Source of the DNA: Phycisphaerae bacterium
GTDB taxonomy: Bacteria > Planctomycetota > Phycisphaerae > Phycisphaerales > Phycisphaeraceae
Length of the DNA stretch: 64,000 bases
Assembly: GCA_030425705.1 (NCBI GenBank)
Contig: JAUHZU010000007.1
Span: 62,001 to 126,000, forward strand
Direction of reading: 5' to 3'
Part shown: one piece after another, positions 25,750 to 33,833 of the stretch
Layout of the letters: the number at the start of each line of letters is the position of its first letter
How positions within the stretch are numbered: the stretch's first letter is position 1
Translations under genes and position numbers: made by a program
Notes under the pieces: model-generated
Told to the model about the DNA's origin: nothing
Database searches by the model: none
Seen by the model: the letters and a program-made list of their open reading frames with translations, nothing else

Positions 25750-28365
25750 ATGCCCATCCCCCACGACGCGACAACCCTCCGGTACGAGGTCGAGCCGACG
25801 CTTCCCGGGGCCCTGCAGCCGTTGCAAACGATCGCGAACAACCTCTGGTGGTCCTGGCAAAGCGACGCGGTGTCGCTGTTCATCCGCCTCGACCCGGTGC
25901 TGTGGCGATCGACACGCCACAACCCGGTCCTGATGCTCAAGCGTGTCCCGCAGCAGCGGCTGGACGACCTGGCCAAGGACACACAGTACCTCTCCGATTT
26001 AGAAGAGGTGGCCGGCCGCCTCCAGCGTCACCGCGAACGCCCCGGCTGGTTCGCAGACGCCCACGCCGGTGATAGCACTGCGCCGAAAACCATCGCCTAC
26101 TTCTGTGCCGAGTTCGCGCTGACCGAGTCGCTGCGCATCTATTCCGGCGGCCTTGGTGTGCTGGCGGGCGACCACCTGAAGTCCGCCAGCGAGTTGGGCC
26201 TGCCGCTCATCGCGGTCGGGCTGCTCTACCGGCACGGCTACTTCCAGCAGTACCTCACGCCCGACGGCTGGCAGATGGAGGACCGCCCGACACAGGACTT
26301 TGACAAGCTGCCGGTGTCGCCCGTCCTCACCGAGGACGGCAAGCCTGTGCGTGTGTCGGTCCGCCTGCCGAAGCGCGATGTTACGGTCGCGCTCTGGCGT
26401 GCCGAGGTCGGGCGCGTCCCGCTCTACCTGCTGGATACCGACCTGCGGGAGAACACGCCCGAAGATCGAAGGATCACCGCGCAGCTCTACGGCGGGGACA
26501 TGGAGACCCGAATCCAGCAGGAGATGGTCCTGGGCATCGCCGGGGTCCGGGCCCTGGAGACGATCGGCATCCGGCCGGACGTCTGCCACATGAATGAAGG
26601 CCACTCCGCGTTCCTCTCGCTCGAGCGGATCCGCAACCTGATCGCCGAGCACGGGCTGACGTTTGATCAGGCACGGCAGGCGGCGATGGCCAGCCACGTG
26701 TTTACCACGCACACGCCGGTGCCCGCGGGCATCGACCGTTTCCCGGCGGAGCTGGTCCGGCAGTACCTGGCCGACTACCCCGAGGGGCTGAAGCTCGACA
26801 TGGAGGGGCTGCTCGCGCTCGGCCGAGACGACGTGTTCAATAAAGACGAGCCGTTCTCGATGGCGACACTCGCGATCCGTACCAGCGACTGGTGCAACGG
26901 GGTGTCGGCGCTGCACGGCGAGGTCTCGCGCGGAATGTGGCAGCGGATCTGGCCGAATGTCCCGCAGCGTGAGGTACCCATCGGCCATGTGACCAACGGT
27001 ATCCATGCGAACACCTGGCTCGCGCGGCCGCTGGCGGAGGCGATCGACACGCAACTCGGCGGCCGGGACCGGCACACCCGGCCCGAGGACCAGGAGGTGC
27101 TCGCCGCCGTACGCGACCTGCCCGACGAGCAGCTCTGGGCGATCCACGAAGACCGCCGACACAAGCTGATCGGATTCACCCAGCGGGAAGACCCCGCCCG
27201 ACCCGCTCGGCTCGGCCCGGTACGACACGCCGACAACGACCTGGACCCCGCCGCGCTGACGATCGGGTTCGCCCGCCGGTTCGCGACCTACAAACGCGGC
27301 AACCTGTTCCTCCGCGACGCGGACCGCCTGGTCCGCCTACTACGTGACGAGGACCGGCCGATCCAATTCATCATCGCGGGCAAGTCGCACCCGGCCGACG
27401 GCGGCGGCAAGGACCTCATCCAGCAGATCGTCCGCTTCACCCAGGCGCACGGCCTAGCGGGGCGCATCGTCTTCCTCGAGAACTACAACATGCACGTCGC
27501 CCGATACCTCGTGCAGGGCTGCGATGTCTGGCTGAACAATCCCCGGCGGGGTATGGAGGCGTCGGGCACCAGCGGCATGAAGGCCGCGCTCAACGGGGGG
27601 CTCAACTGCTCGATCCTCGACGGCTGGTGGGACGAGGCCTACAACGATCAGGTCGGCTGGGCCATCGGCTACCGCGAGGAACACAGCAGCCCCGACACCG
27701 CGGACGAGGTCGAGTCCCGCTCGCTGTATGCGCTGCTGGAGAACACCATCATCCCGATGTTCTACGACCGTGACGATCGGGGCATCCCCCGGCAGTGGGT
27801 CGGAATGATGAAGGAGTCGATCGCGCAGCTCGGCCCGGTCTACAACACCAACCGCATGGTCCGCCAGTACGCCGAGCAGTACTACCTGCCCGCCGCAGTC
27901 CGGCAGGCGAAGCTGAGCGAGGAGGGGTTGGCCGGGTCGGTCGCCCGCGCGGCGCAGATCGATGCGCTCCGCGCTGCCTGGCCCGGCGTCCGGTTTATCC
28001 ATGTCCAGCGCGACGGCGAAGGGCCGGTCCACCCGGGGGGTCGGCTGCGCATCGCCGCAGATGTGACGCTCAACGGACTGAGCACCGAGTCGGTGCGGGT
28101 CCAGGCGGTGCTCGGCCAGGTCGATGCCGACGGGGTGTGGCACGACGCGCGGGTGCTCGACCTCGTCGCCGAGGGGGCCGACAGCCACACGACGCGCTAC
28201 ACGCTCGACCACCCCGCGGCATCCTGCGGCGGGTTCGGGGTCGCGCTCCGTGTCGTGCCCGGCGGACCGATGGTGCAGGGGGTCACGGTGCCCGGCCTGA
28301 TCCGCTGGCACGGCGAACGGGCCACCGCCCCCGAGCCCGTCGATGTCCCCGAACCCGTCCTCTAG
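25750..28365 (+). CDS. glgP: alpha-glucan (glycogen) phosphorylase, short bacterial type
   Basis: The 871-residue enzyme releases glucose 1-phosphate from the ends of alpha-glucans using phosphate and pyridoxal phosphate. It has the N-terminal region of the alpha-glucan phosphorylase subgroup (NNLWWSWQSDAVSLF), AYFCAEFALTESLRIYSGGLG and ASHVFTTHTPVPAGIDRFP. The PLP-binding stretch is EASGTSGMKAALNGGLN with Lys611. The last 150 residues form an extra beta-rich domain normal for this subgroup. ATG 25750 gives the family start; the frame extends upstream to 25621 but the added residues fit no homologue. It probably serves glycogen breakdown, fitting the CBM48-like protein elsewhere in the window. 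Confidence 0.93.
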   Translation: MPIPHDATTLRYEVEPTLPGALQPLQTIANNLWWSWQSDAVSLFIRLDPVLWRSTRHNPVLMLKRVPQQRLDDLAKDTQYLSDLEEVAGRLQRHRERPGWFADAHAGDSTAPKTIAYFCAEFALTESLRIYSGGLGVLAGDHLKSASELGLPLIAVGLLYRHGYFQQYLTPDGWQMEDRPTQDFDKLPVSPVLTEDGKPVRVSVRLPKRDVTVALWRAEVGRVPLYLLDTDLRENTPEDRRITAQLYGGDMETRIQQEMVLGIAGVRALETIGIRPDVCHMNEGHSAFLSLERIRNLIAEHGLTFDQARQAAMASHVFTTHTPVPAGIDRFPAELVRQYLADYPEGLKLDMEGLLALGRDDVFNKDEPFSMATLAIRTSDWCNGVSALHGEVSRGMWQRIWPNVPQREVPIGHVTNGIHANTWLARPLAEAIDTQLGGRDRHTRPEDQEVLAAVRDLPDEQLWAIHEDRRHKLIGFTQREDPARPARLGPVRHADNDLDPAALTIGFARRFATYKRGNLFLRDADRLVRLLRDEDRPIQFIIAGKSHPADGGGKDLIQQIVRFTQAHGLAGRIVFLENYNMHVARYLVQGCDVWLNNPRRGMEASGTSGMKAALNGGLNCSILDGWWDEAYNDQVGWAIGYREEHSSPDTADEVESRSLYALLENTIIPMFYDRDDRGIPRQWVGMMKESIAQLGPVYNTNRMVRQYAEQYYLPAAVRQAKLSEEGLAGSVARAAQIDALRAAWPGVRFIHVQRDGEGPVHPGGRLRIAADVTLNGLSTESVRVQAVLGQVDADGVWHDARVLDLVAEGADSHTTRYTLDHPAASCGGFGVALRVVPGGPMVQGVTVPGLIRWHGERATAPEPVDVPEPVL

Positions 28366-28395
28366 TGACGCAACTCCCCCGATCCTTCCACCGCG

Positions 28396-28830
28396 ATGCC
28401 CGAACCGACCCTCTTCCCGACCAGCGACGACGACCTGCTCATCAGTGTCTACCAAAAGCAGGGACGGACGCTCGACGACCTGCCCTACACCGACGCCTTC
28501 GAGACGCTCTACACCTCGATGTATGGCGCGTCAGAAGACGGCACAAGTCAACCCTCACGGGCACAGGTGTTCCACCGCCTGCACAACCTGCGCAAGGCCG
28601 GCAAGCTGCCGCGCATGGGCCGCGCGGTCGGCGAACGCCCACGCATCGATAGCGAGCAGGAGCAGCTACTGATCGGGCTTGTGGAAGCGCAGGTCGGCGC
28701 GATCTCCAAACGCGACCAGCTCCTCTACACGCCCGGCTTCGAGACCGTGTGCACCGCCTTCAACGCCAAGGCCGGCCTGACCCTCAGCCACCACGCGATC
28801 TGGCGCCTGGTCGCCAAGCTCGCGAAGTAG
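28396..28830 (+). CDS. unknown helical protein made of two similar halves
   Basis: The 144-residue protein appears to be an internal duplication. The first half reads LLISVYQKQGRTLDDLPYTD then AFETLYTSMYG; the second reads LLIGLVEAQVGAISKRDQLL then YTPGFETVCTAFNA. Both share LLI, a D/R-rich turn, YTxxFET and a closing helix rich in Arg/Lys/Leu (RLHNLRKAGKL and RLVAKLAK). Each module looks like a three-helix or winged-helix unit, so nucleic-acid binding is possible but unproven. I recall similar short proteins in other planctomycetes. It lies 30 bases after glgP; no Shine-Dalgarno is visible. Confidence 0.7.
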   Translation: MPEPTLFPTSDDDLLISVYQKQGRTLDDLPYTDAFETLYTSMYGASEDGTSQPSRAQVFHRLHNLRKAGKLPRMGRAVGERPRIDSEQEQLLIGLVEAQVGAISKRDQLLYTPGFETVCTAFNAKAGLTLSHHAIWRLVAKLAK

Positions 28831-28911
28831 ACAGCTCACTGCTTTGGGGGATTCGGCTTATCCAGCCACTCTCGGTGCCAGGGTATGTCACCGACCCGCG
28901 GGGCGGTCGTC

Positions 28912-28917
28912 TACACT
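28912..28917 (+). promoter_or_regulatory. thiL: -10 box, leaderless type
   Basis: TACACT ends seven bases before GTG 28925, placing the transcription start at the thiL start codon. A -35 element is not obvious. Confidence 0.5.
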
Positions 28918-28924
28918 ATCCGGC

Positions 28925-29854
28925 GTGAAAGAGTTTGACTTGATTCAGTCAATCCTGGCGTGCAACGATCAACTGCCGCCGAACGTCCTGGTCCCGCCCG
29001 GGGACGACATGGCGGTCCTGCGCGTCGGCGGAGCGGACCTGCTTTTCGCGGCGGACCAAGTGATCGACGGCGTGCACATCGACCTGCGGACCACGCCGAT
29101 CGAGAAAGCTGGGCGGAAGGCGGTCTGCCGCAACCTGTCGGACGTCGCGGCGATGGCGGCAGCGCCCGTGGGGATGGTGTGCTGTGTCGCGCTGCCCAGA
29201 GGGATGGCTGGAGCGAAGGCAGAGCGCTTGCTTGAAGCAGTACGCTCGACCGGCGAGCGGTATGGCTGTCCGCTGGTCGGCGGCGACACCGGGATGCACG
29301 ACGGCCCATTGACACTGAGCGTGACCGTCCTCGCCGAGCCCGCGGGCATCGCGCCTGTGACGCGTGCCGGCGCGCGGCCGGGCCATGCGCTGTACGTCAC
29401 CGGCCCGCTTGGGGGGACGCAGATCGAGCACAACGGGACGACCCGACACCTCGACTTTGAACCACGCATCGAACTCGCGCGAGCACTCGCCGGGAGCGAC
29501 ACCACCCGCCCCTGTGCCATGATCGACCTGTCCGATGGGCTGGCCCGCGACCTGCGGCACCTGACGCCGCATGCACGCCTCCGAACCGAAGACCTGCCGA
29601 TCGCCGACGCCGCGGTCGCCGCGGCCGGGCTTTCGGGGTGGCCCGCCTACCGCCACGCGCTGGGCGACGGCGAGGACCACGAATTGCTCTTTGCGATCCC
29701 TGCGGACCGTGAGCCACACCTGGAAGCACTGGCCCCGCACTACCCGGGGCTGACGCGCATCGGCGAGGTGACCGAGGCCGGCGGGCTGGACATCACCCAC
29801 GCCGGACAACGCATCGACCTCGCCGGTCTGGGCTGGGAGCACGGCGATGGCTGA
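28925..29854 (+). CDS. thiL: thiamine-monophosphate kinase
   Basis: ThiL phosphorylates thiamine monophosphate to thiamine diphosphate, the cofactor that transketolase needs. The 309-residue protein has the PurM-like signatures: VPPGDDMAVLRV near the N-terminus, LSDVAAMAA, LVGGDTGMHDGPLTLSVTVL and MIDLSDGLARDLRHL, followed by DGEDHELLFAI. The start is the GTG at 28925 (read as MKEFDLIQ); the 27 upstream codons from 28844 do not resemble the family, and a -10 box intervenes. The gene overlaps tsaE by eight bases. Confidence 0.93.
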   Translation: MKEFDLIQSILACNDQLPPNVLVPPGDDMAVLRVGGADLLFAADQVIDGVHIDLRTTPIEKAGRKAVCRNLSDVAAMAAAPVGMVCCVALPRGMAGAKAERLLEAVRSTGERYGCPLVGGDTGMHDGPLTLSVTVLAEPAGIAPVTRAGARPGHALYVTGPLGGTQIEHNGTTRHLDFEPRIELARALAGSDTTRPCAMIDLSDGLARDLRHLTPHARLRTEDLPIADAAVAAAGLSGWPAYRHALGDGEDHELLFAIPADREPHLEALAPHYPGLTRIGEVTEAGGLDITHAGQRIDLAGLGWEHGDG

Positions 29855-30374
29855 CCACGCAACGCCGCTACGCATCGAGACCCGGTCCGCCGAAGAGACC
29901 ACCGCGGTCGGCCGTGTGGTCGGGGCGTGTTGTATGGCCGGTGATGTGATCGCCCTGGAAGGCGAGCTCGGCGCGGGCAAGACGCAGTTCGTACGCGGGC
30001 TGGCCGAGGGCCTCCGGCTCGACGCCCGGCAGGTCAGCAGCCCGACGTTTGTCATGGTGCAGGAGTACGACGTGCCGGCACACACACCGGCTAAACACGC
30101 TGACGACGGCGAGACCGTCCTGATCCACATCGACGCCTACCGCCTGCGCTCGGCCGACGACCGGGCCTCCATCGGCTGGGAAGGTGACGGCGCATCGATG
30201 CGCGAAGGCGCGGTCGTCGCGATCGAGTGGGCCTCACTCATGGGCGAGGCGTTGCCGGCCGACCGCCTGGACATCCGCATCGAGCACGAACCAGAGGGAC
30301 GGGCGATCACCCTCCTGGCCCAGGGCCGCTGGCGGGCTAGAATAGCGCAGGTTCGCCGAACGATCGCCCCGTAG
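29847..30374 (+). CDS. tsaE: tRNA threonylcarbamoyladenosine biosynthesis ATPase
   Basis: TsaE is the P-loop ATPase that works with TsaB and TsaD to make t6A at position 37 of ANN-decoding tRNAs. The 175-residue protein shows Walker A GELGAGKTQFVRG, the switch region VSSPTFVMVQEYD, the HIDAYRL motif and VAIEWAS, in the family order. An insertion of about 15 residues lies between EYD and HIDAYRL (PAHTPAKHADDGETV). It overlaps the end of thiL by eight bases, so the two are almost certainly translated together. Confidence 0.92.
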   Translation: MADHATPLRIETRSAEETTAVGRVVGACCMAGDVIALEGELGAGKTQFVRGLAEGLRLDARQVSSPTFVMVQEYDVPAHTPAKHADDGETVLIHIDAYRLRSADDRASIGWEGDGASMREGAVVAIEWASLMGEALPADRLDIRIEHEPEGRAITLLAQGRWRARIAQVRRTIAP

Positions 30375-30470
30375 GACAGGCGTTCCTGCCTGTCGCAGGC
30401 CGAAGGCCTGATGGAGTGGTCAGTGTTTTACTCGGGCTGCGCCCGATGACAGGCAGGCATGCCTGTCATC
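30375..30470. repeat. cluster of four hairpins, probably a dispersed palindromic element
   Basis: Four perfect stems follow one another: GACAGGC/GCCTGTC (30375-30381 with 30388-30394), CAGGCC/GGCCTG (30396-30401 with 30405-30410), TCGGGC/GCCCGA (30432-30437 with 30441-30446) and the 11-pair GATGACAGGCA/TGCCTGTCATC (30445-30455 with 30460-30470). The outer stems share the GACAGGC core, so the whole 96 bases can also close on itself. It starts at the tsaE stop and ends 20 bases before yacG. It could be a REP-like repeat or an mRNA processing or terminator structure. Confidence 0.6.
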
Positions 30471-30490
30471 CTTGTAGAAACAAGCCAACC

Positions 30491-30682
30491 ATGAAGAACG
30501 AGACCACCCGCCCGGTGAAGGCCCACTGCCCGATCTGCGAGCAGCACACCGACCCCAACAACCGGCACTACCCGTTCTGCTCGGAGCGCTGCAAGACGAT
30601 CGACCTCGGCCGGTGGGTCGATGAGAAATACAAGATCACCCGCCCGATCGAGCAGCGCGATTTGGAAGAAGGCGTGGACTGA
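30491..30682 (+). CDS. yacG: zinc-ribbon protein YacG (DNA gyrase inhibitor family)
   Basis: The 63-residue protein has the YacG four-cysteine zinc site: CPIC near residue 15 and CSERCKTIDLGRWVDEKY after about 16 residues, the hallmark of the family. In E. coli YacG binds and inhibits DNA gyrase. The start at ATG 30491 gives the normal length; the upstream frame runs through the hairpin cluster. It is separated from tsaE only by that element. Confidence 0.88.
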   Translation: MKNETTRPVKAHCPICEQHTDPNNRHYPFCSERCKTIDLGRWVDEKYKITRPIEQRDLEEGVD

Positions 30683-30735
30683 GTTGTGGCGACATGGCAG
30701 CGCCAGGTTCCATCAAAGTCATAACTCGGCCTCAC

Positions 30736-31287
30736 TCACTGCGAGTCAGCAGCGACAATCAGCATGTCCCCTTGCTGTGCAATCACGCGAATCGTAGACC
30801 CAACTGCGATCATTCCTAACTCTGTTTTCGCCTCGTACTGCTGCTCTTCTATCGTGACTCGACCGACCGGCCTTAGAGAGGTGGTCGCTACTCCTATCTG
30901 CCCAACCAGCGGGCTTACTTTCTCCTTTTTGTGACCGCCATAGTCTAACTCAGCGACCCCCTGACCCTCGGGGTCGGACTTGGTGCCCCATGCAATCCAC
31001 TGATAGAGCAGCAATGAAGGCAGACCCGTGAAGCTAAGCAGGCCAAAGAGGTCGAACGTAAACAAGGCAAGCCCTGCGATAATCACTAGTGGTACTGATG
31101 GGTTGATCCCTATCGGCAGGAAAACCACGCAAGCGACTGCAAAAACAACCAACAGACGAACAACGATGCCCAACATCCGCGGTTCGATTGGAGGGACCCG
31201 CTCGCTGCGCTCTGCTTTCGCAATCAGCCAGATGATTACACACATCATCGGGAAGAATGCGATCGTCGTCAGAAGATCAATCCACAT
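30736..31287 (-). CDS. NfeD-like membrane protein
   Basis: The 183-residue product has three or four hydrophobic segments (about 5-22, 40-60, 65-85 and 88-105) and a C-terminal beta-barrel. The barrel, VGQIGVATTSLRPVGRVTIE to GSTIRVIAQQGDMLIV, matches the OB-fold of NfeD proteins, which partner with flotillin-like or membrane protease proteins. Its base composition and codon use are clearly less GC-rich than the neighbours (many AT-ending codons), which may mean recent acquisition. No partner gene is adjacent. TTGACC lies a few bases before the ATG, and I cannot assign a promoter. Confidence 0.65.
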   Translation of the reverse strand: MWIDLLTTIAFFPMMCVIIWLIAKAERSERVPPIEPRMLGIVVRLLVVFAVACVVFLPIGINPSVPLVIIAGLALFTFDLFGLLSFTGLPSLLLYQWIAWGTKSDPEGQGVAELDYGGHKKEKVSPLVGQIGVATTSLRPVGRVTIEEQQYEAKTELGMIAVGSTIRVIAQQGDMLIVAADSQ

Positions 31288-31340
31288 GGGTGCAGGTCAA
31301 TCGGCGAAGTTTGTTACATTGCTTACAGGACCGTAGCTCA

Positions 31341-31868
31341 TCACCCCTCATCCCCGACTTCCGCCTGCTCGGTGGCTTTCGCCGCGGGGCTGGAGCCGTA
31401 GATCACAAAGCGGTGGCTGAGGGGGTCGTAGCCGTGCTCCTTGCAGACACGCTCCATCAGGGCGTTGAGCTCCTCGGTGGGGAACTCGATGATCTGGTTG
31501 GTCTCCATGCACACCAGGTGGCCGGTCGCCTTTCGTCCGAAGGCGAGCTGGTAGTGGGCACGCGACGAGTCGATCAGGACTTCCTTGATGATCTTCGCCT
31601 CGAGCAGGTGCTTGAGGGTGCGGTAGATCGTGGCCTTGGAGACGCGGTGCTCGGCGTCCTTCATCTCGGCCAACAACTCGTCGGCCTCGAAGACGCCCTG
31701 CTTGCTCAGCACCGCGTCGAGGATGAAGGCCCGCTCGGTGGTGAACTTCAGCCCCTGGCGTTTGAGGAACCGGCGGAAGATCGCGCACATCGGCTGGATC
31801 AGGCCGTCGTCCTCGCTCACGGCGGTGACGGGGTACGTGCCGGCGGGTCGTTCGCGGGCGTCGGTCAT
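31341..31868 (-). CDS. fur: Fur-family transcriptional regulator with degenerate metal sites
   Basis: The 175-residue protein has the Fur winged helix (TTERAFILDAVLSKQG, then HRVSKATIYRTLKHLLEAKI) and dimerisation domain (about 100-160). Metal ligands are partly missing. The usual His of the HxSAEEL-type motif is Phe60 (VFEADEL), the His-rich loop before the first zinc Cys is reduced to GHLVC (His117, Cys120), and the second Cys of that CxxC is Thr (METN). No C-terminal CxxC exists. It may sense iron in an altered way, or sense something else. TACAAT lies six bases before the ATG. Confidence 0.85.
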   Translation of the reverse strand: MTDARERPAGTYPVTAVSEDDGLIQPMCAIFRRFLKRQGLKFTTERAFILDAVLSKQGVFEADELLAEMKDAEHRVSKATIYRTLKHLLEAKIIKEVLIDSSRAHYQLAFGRKATGHLVCMETNQIIEFPTEELNALMERVCKEHGYDPLSHRFVIYGSSPAAKATEQAEVGDEG

Positions 31869-31874
31869 GCAGGC

Positions 31875-31880
31875 ATTGTA
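31875..31880 (-). promoter_or_regulatory. fur: -10 box, leaderless type
   Basis: TACAAT on the minus strand ends six bases before ATG 31868 of the Fur-family gene. No matching -35 is visible. Confidence 0.55.
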
Positions 31881-32009
31881 GGGGCCTGCGCCGCCATCGG
31901 CCGGCGACGCGAACGGCCGACCCTGCAGGCGCGGGCCTAGTTGCTATCTTGTGCGGTTTGGCCCGGCGGGTGAGCTGCCGGGCGTGACCCGAACCAAGGG
32001 AAGACCGCT

Positions 32010-33326
32010 TTGTCAGACAAGCCGCTGGGCATCGGGATGATCGGGCTGGGCACCGTCGGCCGGGGGGTCGCTGCGCTGCTGCGTGACGAGGCCGGGCTGT
32101 ATACGCAGCGCTGCGGGCGGGCCCTGGAGCTGCGTCGGGTGGTGGTCCGCGATGCTGCGAAAGCCGCCGCGGCCGGTGTGGTCAAGCCGAGCTTGGTCAC
32201 CACGGACATCACGGACCTTTTAAACGACGACGCGATCGACGTGGTCGTTGAGGTGGCCGGGGGGCTGGACCCGGTGGGGGGGTACGTCGAGCAGGCGCTC
32301 CGAGCGGGCAAGCACGTGGTGACGGCGAACAAGACGCTGCTGGCCGAGCGCGGCCCGGAGCTGTTTGCGTTGGCGCGTGCGAACGGTGTGGCGATCGCGT
32401 TCGAGGCGAGCTGCGGCGGGGGCATCCCCTGCGTCACCGCGCTTACGCAAGGCCTGATGGCCAACCGGATCGACGGGCTGTACGGCATCCTCAACGGCAC
32501 TTGCAACTACATCCTGACCGAGATGACCCGCGGCGGGAAGAGCTACACCGACGCGCTGGCCGAGGCACAGTCGGCCGGCTTCGCCGAGACGGACCCGGCG
32601 GCGGACGTCTCGGGCGCGGACGCGGCGCAGAAGCTGGCGGTGCTGGCGTCGCTGGCGTTCGGCGTGCGGATCACCGGCGGGCAGGTGCCGACGCGCGGGA
32701 TCGATGGTTTGTCGCTGAGCGATATCGAGCTCGCCGGCGAGTTGGGCTACGACATCAAGCTGCTGGCGACGGCCGAGCGCTGGCCGGGCCAGGACTGGGT
32801 CAACACCGAGGTCCAGCCGTGCTTTGTACGGAAGGACGAGCTGCTCGCGCAGGTGCACGGTCCTTACAACGCGCTGTCGGTGCACGGCCACGCGGTGGGC
32901 CACGTCCTGCTGTTCGGTCAGGGGGCCGGCCAGCTCCCGACCGCGAGCGCTGTGGTCGCGGACATCCTCGGCATCGCCAACGGCAGTGCGCCTGCCGCCT
33001 TCAGCCGGATGCGGATCACGCCGGACCTGGCCGAGCCCGCGCCGCTGGTGGACCCGGCCGATACCGAAAGCGCGTTCTACCTGCGGATGCAAACGGTCGA
33101 TCAGCCGGGCGTCATGGCACAGGTGACCCGGCTGCTCGGAGACCGAGGCATCTCGCTGGCCGCGGTCCTGCAGCATGAGTCACGGGCCGGCGAAGTCGTA
33201 TCGCTGGTCATCACCACCCACCTCGCCCGCCGCGGGGATGTGCAGGACGCCGCCGCCGAGATCGCTGCGCTCGACGCGATCCACGGCGAGCCCGTCGTGA
33301 TCCGTATCGTGGACCTGCCGGCCTGA
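32010..33326 (+). CDS. hom: homoserine dehydrogenase
   Basis: The enzyme reduces aspartate semialdehyde to homoserine, on the way to threonine, methionine and isoleucine. The 438-residue protein has the NAD(P) site GMIGLGTVGRGVAALL, the KHVVTANKTLLAE motif and the family signature with GILNGTCNYILTEM and FAETDPAADVSGADAAQKL, containing the catalytic Asp and Lys. A C-terminal ACT domain (about 350-430) allows feedback control by an amino acid. The start is a TTG at 32010, preceded by AAGGGAAG at a good distance. A TATCTT box at 31945-31950 could be the -10, leaving a leader of about 55 bases. Confidence 0.95.
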   Translation: MSDKPLGIGMIGLGTVGRGVAALLRDEAGLYTQRCGRALELRRVVVRDAAKAAAAGVVKPSLVTTDITDLLNDDAIDVVVEVAGGLDPVGGYVEQALRAGKHVVTANKTLLAERGPELFALARANGVAIAFEASCGGGIPCVTALTQGLMANRIDGLYGILNGTCNYILTEMTRGGKSYTDALAEAQSAGFAETDPAADVSGADAAQKLAVLASLAFGVRITGGQVPTRGIDGLSLSDIELAGELGYDIKLLATAERWPGQDWVNTEVQPCFVRKDELLAQVHGPYNALSVHGHAVGHVLLFGQGAGQLPTASAVVADILGIANGSAPAAFSRMRITPDLAEPAPLVDPADTESAFYLRMQTVDQPGVMAQVTRLLGDRGISLAAVLQHESRAGEVVSLVITTHLARRGDVQDAAAEIAALDAIHGEPVVIRIVDLPA

Positions 33327-33341
33327 TGGTTTTTTTGTCGA

Positions 33342-33725
33342 TCAGTCTCTGGTCGATGCGTCGGCAAGCTGTGTCAGCAACTCAGGCAGACTCGACGTAA
33401 ACGACCCGCGCGTCAGCACCGGGTCGGCCCCCGCCTCCTTCGCCGCCTTCAGCAGATCGACCAGCACATGCGGGCCCCAGGCGACGACCCGCGGCGGGTC
33501 GGCATGCGACCGGCACTGCGTAATCAGTGGCAACGCGGATTCACCCAGGTCCAGGTCGACCAGCACCGCCGACACACGTCCGTTGGGCTTGCCGTCGTCC
33601 ACCCGGTCCAGGCGATTCTGCAGCATTCCCGCGTCGCGGGCGGGGCGCGACACAAGGCCCAGCGCATCGCAGGTCCCTTTGATTTTGGTCGCGAAGATCA
33701 GGTCGGCGCAGCAGTACACAATCAT
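33342..33725 (-). CDS. receiver-like protein of unknown function
   Basis: The 127-residue product looks like a stand-alone, degenerate receiver fold. A hydrophobic first strand MIVYCCADLIFATKI is followed by SAVLVDLDLG, where the Asp pair sits near the place of a phospho-acceptor, and then RVVAWGPHV. The last third ends in a helix (SLPELLTQLADAS). The acidic pocket of a true response regulator is not complete. ATG 33725 is fixed by TACACT six bases upstream, and the long frame above it is antisense to gdh. It lies convergent to hom with only 15 bases between them, seven of which are T. Confidence 0.65.
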   Translation of the reverse strand: MIVYCCADLIFATKIKGTCDALGLVSRPARDAGMLQNRLDRVDDGKPNGRVSAVLVDLDLGESALPLITQCRSHADPPRVVAWGPHVLVDLLKAAKEAGADPVLTRGSFTSSLPELLTQLADASTRD

Positions 33726-33731
33726 GCCGGG

Positions 33732-33737
33732 AGTGTA
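33732..33737 (-). promoter_or_regulatory. -10 box, leaderless type
   Basis: TACACT on the minus strand ends six bases before ATG 33725 of the receiver-like gene. Confidence 0.55.
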
Positions 33738-33833
33738 GCGGTTTGCGGCCGCTCGACGCCGGGCGTTTACGGGATTATCCTGCCCGACCTCGCCCACCGT
33801 GGGCCGACCGTTCTCCGCGAAAGGATGCCGTGC

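Noticed and set aside
31881-32009. riboswitch or leader-peptide attenuator before hom
   Set aside because: The leader is about 55 bases, holds no threonine- or methionine-rich peptide and no terminator-antiterminator pair.
33327-33341. T7 run between hom and the convergent receiver-like gene as terminator
   Set aside because: No stable hairpin precedes the T run on the plus strand, so I do not call it a terminator.
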